Below, piece by piece: positions 26,363 to 33,363 of a stretch of DNA of 39,291 nucleotides. The notes beneath the pieces are model-generated. The model did no database searches. It was given only the letters and a program-made list of their open reading frames with translations, and had not been told where the DNA came from. Both the position numbers and the translations under genes were made by a program. Position 1 is the first letter of the stretch, and every line of letters starts with the position of its first letter. The DNA comes from Verrucomicrobiota bacterium (GTDB lineage: Bacteria; Verrucomicrobiota; Verrucomicrobiia; Chthoniobacterales; UBA10450): contig QHPU01000069.1 in NCBI GenBank assembly GCA_003219175.1, positions 1 to 39,291 of the forward strand, read 5' to 3'.

Positions 26363-28957
26363 CTACAGCAAATCCAACTGCGGCTTCTGCGCTTGCGGAA
26401 GGACTTCAGCCGATCTTTTTCTTTTTGCTTTGGTGTGAGCCGTGGCGCCGTTTGGATTTTCGAGATGCGCAAGAATGTCTTTGGCGCGATCCAGGATTTC
26501 GCGCGGCAAGCCGGCCAATCGCGCCACTTGAATTCCGTAGCTCTTGTCCGCGCCGCCGGGCACGATTTTGCGCAGGAAAATGATCTGTTCGTTCCATTCC
26601 CGCACCGCGACGTTGAAGTTCACCACTCCTTTGCGTTCGATCGCCAACTTCGTGAGCTCGTGATAGTGCGTCGCGAAGAGTGTACGGGCCTTGATCTTGT
26701 CGTGCAAAAATTCCGCCACACTCCATGCGATTGATAAACCATCGAAGGTCGAGGTTCCGCGCCCGATCTCATCGAGAATAATGAGACTATGCTCAGTCGC
26801 ATTGTTTACGATGTTCGCCGTCTCGTTCATCTCAACCATGAACGTCGATTGCCCACGGGAAAGATCGTCACTGGCCCCTACCCGCGTGAAAATACGATCG
26901 ACCAAGCCAATTTCTGCACTTCGTGCCGGCACGAAACTTCCGATCTGCGCCATCAGAACAATGAGTGCGACCTGCCGGATATAGGTCGATTTGCCGGCCA
27001 TGTTCGGTCCGGTGATAATGGCGAGACGAAGTCTCTCGCCGTCCAGCTCAGTATCGTTAGGAACGAATTTCTCTTCCACCAGATTTTGATCGAGCACGGG
27101 GTGCCGCCCGTCACAAATCGTCAACCGGAGCGAGTCATCCAATTGCGGCCGGCAGTAGTGAAACAAACGCGCCGTCTCCGCTAGCGAACAAATTGTGTCT
27201 ACAACCGCGATCGACCCCGCCGTTTTTTGCAACGGTCCAAGTTCCGTTAGTGTTTCATCGCGCAATTTTTGGAAAAGCGAATACTCCAGGTTCCGCGCTC
27301 GCTCGTCCGCCCCCAAAATCTTTGCCTCCATCTCCTTTAGTTCGGGAGTAATGAAGCGCTCCCCGCCAACGGTCGTTTGCTTGCGGGTATAATGCGCCGG
27401 CACACTGCTCAGATTCGATTTCGTGACTTCAATGAAATAGCCGAAGACGGAATTGAACCGGACCTTTAGTGATTTGATTCCAGTCGCGGCGATTTCACGC
27501 TCCTGCAGGGCGTTGATCCAATTCTTGCCCTCGCGCGAACCATTGCGCAGCTCATCGAGCTGCGGATCAAAACCGTCACGGAAAATTCCGCCCTCCTTCA
27601 AGGCCAGCGGCGCATCATCGACCAACGCTGCCTGCAATTTCGCCGCCAGCTTTGGCATTTCGTGAATCTCGGTTTGCAAACGATCAACCAGCGATTCCGC
27701 GAATCCCGTTTTTCCCTGTGGCGGTAGGCGTGTCGGCTGCATGGTGCTAGAATTTGCAGGCGACACGCCTGCCTCTACAGGAGGGTTGGCTTTCCCGAAA
27801 TTTGTTCGCTCAATCAACTTGCCCAGCTCTGTCTTGAGTTGCGGAATGTGTTGCAGCGAATTTTTCAATGCGACCAGATCGCGCGCGTTTCCCGAAGCCT
27901 GCGAAAGCCGCCCGGCAGCGCGTTCGATGTCGCGAATCGATTTCAGCGCGTGGCGCAACGATCCGAGCAAGTCCGATTCACGCAGCAAATCCGCAATGAC
28001 CTGCTGTCGGCAATTCAGCTCGTTCAAATCGCGCAAGGGCTGCAAAATCCAGCTACGCAATTTCCGGGCGCCCATCGGGGTGACGGTGCGGTCAAGCACT
28101 GCTAACAAACTGGTGTCGCGCGCACCGCGCGATTCGACCAGATCGAGATTCGTCTGCGTTGCGGCATCAAGCATGACGTGATCGTCCGGCAACTCACAAC
28201 GCAACGTCGCCAGGTGATCGATTTTTCGCCGCAAATGATGCTTGAGATAATGAACGATCGCGCCGGCTGCACCGACCGCCGCCGGCATTTCCGCGCAACC
28301 AAAACCATCAAGCGATTTTGTTTTGAAATGCTCGCATAACGTGATCATCGCCTGTTCAGGAAGGAATGCGTAGCTGTCGTGGGCGAGCGCATGCTCAATC
28401 GCAGAGAATCGATCGCGTTGTTCTTCGCTCACCAAAATTTCCGACGGCCCGACCCGCGCCAATTCATCAGCTAGTGCCGCCTGGCTGCTCAATTGCATGA
28501 GCCGAAATTCGCCGGTCGTTAAATCAGCGTAAGCAAACCCAAGACTGATCCGAACCGGACTGGCGGATTCGTGCTCGTAAATCGCGGCGAGATAATTAGC
28601 GCGTTTCGCTTCGAGCAAGCCCAGTTCACTCACCGTTCCCGCGCTAATAATCTGCGTGATATCGCGGGTCACGATCCGCCCCGGCTGCGGCTCGCTCGTC
28701 TGATCGCAAATCGCGACCCGTTTTCCCGCTTTAATCAATTTGGCGATATAATTTTGCGCCGCGTGATACGGCACTCCGCACATCGGCACACCGTTGCGTT
28801 TCGTCAGCGCCACATTCAGCAAACCAGCCGCTTCCTTTGCGTCCTCAAAAAACAGCTCGTAAAAATCGCCCAAGCGGAAAAGCAGCAACACATCCGCCGG
28901 CACACTCCCGCGCAGTCGGTGGTACTGCTGCATCATCGGGGTAACGACGTCCGCCAT
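26363..28957 (-). CDS. mutS: DNA mismatch repair protein MutS
   Basis: An 864-residue MutS from the ATG at 28957; the frame runs to 29083 but the extra 42 residues are not family-like. Domain I holds MMQQYHRLR and the mismatch-contact GDFYELFFEDA. The ATPase domain has Walker A GPNMAGKSTYIRQ near residues 645-655, then SQFMVEM-like text (STFMVEMNET), Walker B LIILDEIGRGTSTFDG and FATHYHEL. The protein recognises mismatches and recruits MutL. A palindromic repeat (27715-27781) is translated in frame within the lever region (about residues 392-414), giving an insert rich in Pro, Ser and Thr (VEAGVSPAN and TRLPPQ). The gene is downstream of the ATP-grasp gene with a 174-nt spacer. A C-terminal KRKR stretch ends the protein. 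Confidence 0.95.
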   Translation of the reverse strand: MADVVTPMMQQYHRLRGSVPADVLLLFRLGDFYELFFEDAKEAAGLLNVALTKRNGVPMCGVPYHAAQNYIAKLIKAGKRVAICDQTSEPQPGRIVTRDITQIISAGTVSELGLLEAKRANYLAAIYEHESASPVRISLGFAYADLTTGEFRLMQLSSQAALADELARVGPSEILVSEEQRDRFSAIEHALAHDSYAFLPEQAMITLCEHFKTKSLDGFGCAEMPAAVGAAGAIVHYLKHHLRRKIDHLATLRCELPDDHVMLDAATQTNLDLVESRGARDTSLLAVLDRTVTPMGARKLRSWILQPLRDLNELNCRQQVIADLLRESDLLGSLRHALKSIRDIERAAGRLSQASGNARDLVALKNSLQHIPQLKTELGKLIERTNFGKANPPVEAGVSPANSSTMQPTRLPPQGKTGFAESLVDRLQTEIHEMPKLAAKLQAALVDDAPLALKEGGIFRDGFDPQLDELRNGSREGKNWINALQEREIAATGIKSLKVRFNSVFGYFIEVTKSNLSSVPAHYTRKQTTVGGERFITPELKEMEAKILGADERARNLEYSLFQKLRDETLTELGPLQKTAGSIAVVDTICSLAETARLFHYCRPQLDDSLRLTICDGRHPVLDQNLVEEKFVPNDTELDGERLRLAIITGPNMAGKSTYIRQVALIVLMAQIGSFVPARSAEIGLVDRIFTRVGASDDLSRGQSTFMVEMNETANIVNNATEHSLIILDEIGRGTSTFDGLSIAWSVAEFLHDKIKARTLFATHYHELTKLAIERKGVVNFNVAVREWNEQIIFLRKIVPGGADKSYGIQVARLAGLPREILDRAKDILAHLENPNGATAHTKAKRKRSAEVLPQAQKPQLDLL
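27715..27781. repeat. Palindromic repeat element inserted in frame inside mutS
   Basis: Two ~27-nt arms (27715-27741 and 27755-27781) form an inverted repeat with 23 of 27 positions matching around a 13-nt loop. The core GGCGTGTCG pairs with CGACACGCC. The element keeps the mutS frame open and codes for VEAGVSPAN and TRLPPQ-type residues. Peptides of this type recur in predicted proteins of Verrucomicrobiota and relatives (memory), consistent with a mobile palindromic repeat. Confidence 0.75.
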
Positions 28958-29050
28958 TGAGGAATCATGCAAAATTGAGCGGGTAAGTAAAAGGAAGATA
29001 GTCTTCCAAGTCGTCTCGGGCTGCGGCTCTGGCAGGCTGACGTGCATTAC

Positions 29051-29094
29051 GACGAGAAGATGCTCGTCGGCCGAGTCAGGCAAGATGCCTGACT
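29051..29094. repeat. Two adjacent hairpins in the spacer between the ATP-grasp gene and mutS
   Basis: GACGAG (29051-29056) pairs with CTCGTC (29063-29068), and AGTCAGGCA (29074-29082) pairs perfectly with TGCCTGACT (29086-29094) around AGA. The second hairpin is 9 bp with a 3-nt loop. The pair lies downstream of the ATP-grasp stop and upstream of the mutS start on the minus strand. It may end or process the transcript, or be a dispersed repeat; no T run follows. Confidence 0.55.
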
Positions 29095-29131
29095 TCCAAT
29101 TCGGCTTTCGGCGTTGGGCGTTTCTTTCTCT

Positions 29132-30154
29132 TCAGTCCCGCAGCGTATTCATCCCCTGCCGGATGATGTGGTCGATCAACTGTGGGTAAGGTAAGCCCGC
29201 CTTACCGGCAGCTTGGGCGAAATCTTCATCCTCGGCCAGAATCGGATTTGGATTCGCTTCGATAAAATAGATTTCGTTTTTCGGCGTTAATCGCAGATCG
29301 ATGCGCGCGTAACCGTCGATTGTGAGCAACCGGTAAATTCGCCTGCATGTTCCTTCAATCCGGGCGACCAGCGCCGGCTCGAGTCCCTCGGCAAACCTAT
29401 TCTGCAAACCCCAGCGTTTGCGATATTCCTCGTCCCATTTTGCGCGGTATGTCGCAATCTTCGGCTCATCGGGTGGCACTTCGCGAAAGACCAGCTCGCG
29501 AATTGGAAAAACTTTCAGCCGCGAATTGCCCATGAGACCGACGTACAGTTCGCGGCCCTCGATGTATTCCTCCGCGATCACGTCGGCATCGTGACTCTCG
29601 TGAATAAATGCCGCTCGCTCGCGGAACTGCTCGTCCGTCTCGACAAACGACGCCTGCGAAATCCCGTAGGAAGCTTCCTCTTTCACGGGCTTGACCAAAA
29701 TGGGGAACTTGAGCTGCTGCTTGGGCCGGACAACGCGTTGGCCCCGGGGGATGACCACGAAATTCGGCACGTGGATACGGTGGTAATGCAGAATTTTTTT
29801 CGAAATGCCCTTGTGTTTGCAGAGAACAAGACCGGTCGCGCTGCAACCGGTAAAGGGTACGCCCTGCATTTCCAGAAAGGAAACGATGTTCTGATCGAAC
29901 CCGCGGTTATTCTTGAACTGGTCGGCCAGATTAAAAATCACGTCAGGTTGGAAGGTTGCGAGCTTCTGCCGCAGCAGATCGAGATCATCGAAAATGGCGA
30001 GATGTTCTTCGGTGTGACCGAGGGTACGCAGCGCCGTCAGGACGTTGGCCTCGGTTTTCCAATCCTCAGTCTTCATTTCCTTGCTCAGGTCCTGGTCGAT
30101 CGTGGTGGGCCGGACGGCGTCGAACAGAGCGAGAACTTTGAATTTCTTTTTCAC
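29132..30154 (-). CDS. ATP-grasp ligase, D-alanine-D-alanine ligase-like
   Basis: A 340-residue ATP-grasp enzyme, which couples ATP hydrolysis to formation of an amide or peptide bond via an acyl phosphate. It has DVIFNLADQF with a Ddl-like N-terminal domain, VPFTGCSATGLVLCKHKG, the ATP-binding Lys region FPILVKPVKEEASYGIS, EEYIEGRELYVGLMG, and the metal-binding end ARIDLRLTPKNEIYFIEANPNP. The signature resembles Ddl but differs enough that D-Ala-D-Ala is not assured. The GTG start at 30154 follows the metallopeptidase stop by a single base (TGATGTG), so the two are translationally coupled. The pair suggests a ligase and a peptidase acting on one peptide or peptide-like product (inference). 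Confidence 0.85.
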   Translation of the reverse strand: MKKKFKVLALFDAVRPTTIDQDLSKEMKTEDWKTEANVLTALRTLGHTEEHLAIFDDLDLLRQKLATFQPDVIFNLADQFKNNRGFDQNIVSFLEMQGVPFTGCSATGLVLCKHKGISKKILHYHRIHVPNFVVIPRGQRVVRPKQQLKFPILVKPVKEEASYGISQASFVETDEQFRERAAFIHESHDADVIAEEYIEGRELYVGLMGNSRLKVFPIRELVFREVPPDEPKIATYRAKWDEEYRKRWGLQNRFAEGLEPALVARIEGTCRRIYRLLTIDGYARIDLRLTPKNEIYFIEANPNPILAEDEDFAQAAGKAGLPYPQLIDHIIRQGMNTLRD

Positions 30155-30155
30155 A

Positions 30156-31166
30156 TCATTTGGTTCGTTTGAACTTACCGGTAAAAAGATAATTCATCAC
30201 TAGGGTAGTGATGTAAGAAGAGATAAGAAAATCCTGCTGCGGATCGTCGTTATGCACGCGAAGCCCGAGCTGATCGCAACGCTCGATTAACCGTGTCAGT
30301 AGCTCATTGACACGATACTTCTTTTCGTTAGTCCACTGACAAACCGCATTCAGCAATCGGCGGCGCCGCAGTCGCAGGTAAGAGCTGGCTTTTATGCCGG
30401 CGGGCGCGACGAAAAGCTGGCGCAGATCGGCATCATAGAAGCCAGGATAGATATCTTCGTAAAGCTTCTGTTTGCGTGCATAATAGGTTTTAAGCTTGAG
30501 GTTGAGACAATTGTACTCGCCCACGCGATATTTCGGCGTATGCGAGGGCGGATTTCCCGCCAATCCCCGCATCAAATCATCGACGTATTCGAGTTTTTGC
30601 AGCGCCTTCCAGCCAGCGTAGCGCTTCCGCCAATCGAGATCCGGCGTGAGCCAGACCGCGAAAGTTTCGGCAAAATCTTCGTCCGGATGGCTCTGCGCAT
30701 ACCAGTCGTCCAGATGCACTACATAACTGCGGCTGAACGGTCGCGGTCGATAAGTGTCCGGCGTTTCTTCGTCGGAAGTTTGCCCAAAAATCTGTGCCCA
30801 TCTTTTATTGTGGGGAAGATGGTAGGCGTAATTGTAAGCGTGCGCCGTCTCGTGTCGGATCAATTTCATGAAGTACTCGGGCGTTTCGCCTTCGACTTCG
30901 AGCATCATTTTCCGTTCCAACGCACGCAGCCGATCGTGCACGAGGAAAAAAGGCACAAAAATCGCAGGGATCCCAACCGGCACAAACCATTCATCGCCGA
31001 TGTGACAACGCGGATGAAAGACGAGCCCTTTCGCCGTTAGCTCCTCGTACAGCTGTTTGATCAGGTGTTCGAGTGGCGTGCTCTCCAGCCGCAACCCGAA
31101 CTTGGAAATGCGACATTCTAGAAGCTGCTCGTCGCTTAATGCTGCCCAATCAGCCGCGGCGTCCAT
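30156..31166 (-). CDS. Putative zinc metallopeptidase (Peptidase_Mx-like)
   Basis: A 336-residue protein with a zincin motif RHETAHAYNYAY: HETAH at residues 105-109 gives two zinc ligands and the catalytic Glu. The downstream HPDEDFAETFAVWL (about residues 160-173) can supply the third ligand. SYVVHLDDWYAQ lies between. No signal peptide or membrane helix is seen, so it is probably cytoplasmic. It resembles the putative zinc-binding metallopeptidase family PF15887 (recalled, not searched). Its stop is one base before the ATP-grasp start. Substrate unknown. Confidence 0.8.
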   Translation of the reverse strand: MDAAADWAALSDEQLLECRISKFGLRLESTPLEHLIKQLYEELTAKGLVFHPRCHIGDEWFVPVGIPAIFVPFFLVHDRLRALERKMMLEVEGETPEYFMKLIRHETAHAYNYAYHLPHNKRWAQIFGQTSDEETPDTYRPRPFSRSYVVHLDDWYAQSHPDEDFAETFAVWLTPDLDWRKRYAGWKALQKLEYVDDLMRGLAGNPPSHTPKYRVGEYNCLNLKLKTYYARKQKLYEDIYPGFYDADLRQLFVAPAGIKASSYLRLRRRRLLNAVCQWTNEKKYRVNELLTRLIERCDQLGLRVHNDDPQQDFLISSYITTLVMNYLFTGKFKRTK

Positions 31167-31223
31167 TTCCGGGGCACGGTATCACCGGGAAAAGATTGTC
31201 GCTACCGGGACACTTTCGGCACC

Positions 31224-31356
31224 CCGTCATCATGAGCGCAAGCGAACGATCTCACGAATCGAGATTGTGGCACCTAACTAGATTGAGCAATCCAGCACCT
31301 TTCGTGAGATCCCTCTGTCCGAGCCGGTCTGGCGTTATCTGCGCGGTTCGGGATGA
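31224..31356. repeat. Long imperfect palindromic repeat (GTCATCCCGA / GAGATC type)
   Basis: The spacer between the metallopeptidase start (31166) and the M20-family gene stop (31387) holds an imperfect palindrome. The inner arms GATCTCACGAA (31248-31258) and TTCGTGAGATC (31301-31311) are perfect. The outer ends GTCATCATGAGC and GGGATGAC-type text are approximate complements. Repeats of this composition are very common in spacers of many environmental bacteria (memory). No gene was seen in this stretch. Confidence 0.65.
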
Positions 31357-31386
31357 CACGAGGGGCGTTATCGCCGGGGGAACCGA

Positions 31387-32874
31387 TCACTTCGCCAGCT
31401 CGTACAAATACTGGACGAACGACATCACCGCGCCATCGAAGCTTTGAACTTTCGGATTGGTCGATTCGATCACGTAATATTCGTCCGGCGCGTGCGCGCC
31501 GCTGCCGTGACCAAGCCCGAAATGTCCCGACGCGAGTTTGAGCGGTTCTCCGGTGAAGACATAACCAGGATACGATCCGGCATTGCGCGGCCACAAGAGC
31601 GGGTCGATTCCAAATTGTTTGTAGGTGGCGACCTGCGCTTTGATCAATGGCGAGTCGGCCAACGTGCTGGTCGGATCATAGCCGCCGCTCATGTTAACCT
31701 CGATGTCGTCAAAGCCACGCTTGGCCAGATGCGCCTTCAACGCGGCCAGCGCATCCATCGCTTTCATGTCGGGCACGAGACGCATGTCGATCTTGGCGAC
31801 GGCCCGATGGGGTAAAACCGTTTTGCCACCAGGTCCAGTGTAACCGCCAACCAATCCTTCGATGTTGACGGTCGGCTGCGATTCGAGCCGCTCGTTAGCC
31901 TGTTGCCAGGAGAGATCGTCGATCCAATGCTGCGTGCTGTATTGCTTTTTGGCCTGCGCTTCACTCCTTACTTTCGATACGTTCGCGATCATCTCTTTTT
32001 CCTCCGAACTGAGCGGCCGTGGAGGCGGGTAATTGTCGATCTTGATAGTGTTCCCGTCATCCGAAACCAGCGTATTCAGGGCGTGAACTAATCGCCAAGC
32101 CGGACTATCAATCATCGCTTTGAGCGAGGAATGAACGTCTTTGGCAGGGCCGCGTCCCCATTTTTCACCGCTCGAGACAAGCTCGATTTCGATCACGCCT
32201 TTTGCACCGAGGCTCACGGTCACGACGCCATCCAAATCCTGCTCCGCTGACGGCATAAATACGCCGACGCTTTTCTTTAGCGCTTCTTGAACTTCCGGCC
32301 GGTGCGCGATCTGTTTGATGTGGGGCGAGCCAATCTCCTCTTCACCCTCCGCCACCATGACGAGATTCACCGGCATCTTCTTTCCCGCACCGCGGATCGC
32401 ATGCAACGCCGCCAGAAATGCGGCCTCTGGTCCCTTCTGATTGACCGCACCGCGCCCGATAATCACTTTGCCGAGTGGCGGCTTGTCGACCAACCGCGCT
32501 TCCGTCGGCGGCGACGACCACTCCGCCGGATCGAATTGTTTCACGTCGTACATGAAGTAAAGACCGACCGTTTTCGACGCGGCCGCATCAAGCTTGGCGA
32601 ATACACCCGGCTTCCCCTCTGTATTAATCACGGTCGCCTGCTGAAATCCGGCATCGCGGGCGAGTTTCGCCATGTATTCCGCGCCGTCCGGATAACCGCG
32701 ATTCTCTGCGGCGATCGACACCCGACCGATCCAATCCTGTAGCCGCTTCACCGACTCATTATGCTGCTTCGTGATTTGCGCTTTGATGTCAGCGAAATCG
32801 TCCTGCGCAGCCCGCAGCAACTGGCCCCAAGCAAAGACCCCGATAATTGTTATGAAAAAGATCTTTCGATTCAT
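31387..32874 (-). CDS. Exported M20-family peptidase homologue with altered metal-site residues
   Basis: A 495-residue protein with a signal peptide (MNRKIFFITIIGVFAWGQLL, probable cleavage after RAA). The fold matches M20/M28-type di-zinc amidohydrolases: VGLYFMYDVKQFDP, IIGRGAVNQKG, MVAEGEEEIGSPH, a dimerisation domain with KDVHSSLKAMIDSPAWRL, and HGSGAHAPDEYYVIES near the end. In active M20 enzymes the first two motifs read GHxDV and GRGxxDDKG. Here the His is Met108 and the second Asp is Asn145, while the Glu pair and the last His remain. So the canonical two-zinc site looks incomplete; the protein may use one metal or bind peptides without cleaving them (inference). It ends 220 nt from the metallopeptidase gene start, with a repeat in between. 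Confidence 0.82.
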   Translation of the reverse strand: MNRKIFFITIIGVFAWGQLLRAAQDDFADIKAQITKQHNESVKRLQDWIGRVSIAAENRGYPDGAEYMAKLARDAGFQQATVINTEGKPGVFAKLDAAASKTVGLYFMYDVKQFDPAEWSSPPTEARLVDKPPLGKVIIGRGAVNQKGPEAAFLAALHAIRGAGKKMPVNLVMVAEGEEEIGSPHIKQIAHRPEVQEALKKSVGVFMPSAEQDLDGVVTVSLGAKGVIEIELVSSGEKWGRGPAKDVHSSLKAMIDSPAWRLVHALNTLVSDDGNTIKIDNYPPPRPLSSEEKEMIANVSKVRSEAQAKKQYSTQHWIDDLSWQQANERLESQPTVNIEGLVGGYTGPGGKTVLPHRAVAKIDMRLVPDMKAMDALAALKAHLAKRGFDDIEVNMSGGYDPTSTLADSPLIKAQVATYKQFGIDPLLWPRNAGSYPGYVFTGEPLKLASGHFGLGHGSGAHAPDEYYVIESTNPKVQSFDGAVMSFVQYLYELAK

Positions 32875-33363
32875 ATCATTCCTGAAAATATCGCTGACAA
32901 GTTTTCCTTTGGTCGTGACTCATCTGCAAACGGATTTAATCCAGGCACAGACAAGAATAAATTGCAGCGGCGTCTATTATTTGAATCCAACCGTACCGGC
33001 CGGCGCGTCAAATTTTAGCTACAGCAACCGCAATGGTTCAAGTTATGAAAGTCAGAATGGATTGATCCTGTCCCGTTTTATGCTCACGGATATTCGCTCG
33101 GTTCTTCGCAGCGGCAAAAAAACGAAGAGGCAAGACAGCCGCGGCGCGATTTTCGCAGCGCCCAGAAATATTTCGCTCGCGGGACAACAAAATCCCACAT
33201 GCGGGACAATGGCGTTTTTTGATGCAACCCGCGGGATGGGAAACTTGCACGAAATCAACACCTTGCGCCGAGTGGAGGCCTTTGGCACGGCGGTTGCAAA
33301 ACGCTTTCGCGTGGTTGGATTCCCGTCACGCCCTCACTGCATTCAATTTTCACTATCACTATT
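32875..33363. other. Divergent 489-nt intergenic region
   Basis: This gap lies between the divergent M20-family and ADOP permease genes and should carry their promoters. No convincing gene was found in six frames; the open frame crossing it starts antisense inside the peptidase gene and matches nothing. The only structured element is a direct repeat GCGGGACAA at 33179-33187 and 33201-33209, spaced 22 nt start to start, about two helical turns. No clear ribosome-binding site precedes the 33364 ATG. Confidence 0.4.

Noticed and set aside
28958..29083. N-terminal extension of MutS to 29083
   Set aside because: The 42 extra residues lie over the hairpin spacer and have no similarity to MutS; the ATG at 28957 gives the usual N-terminus.
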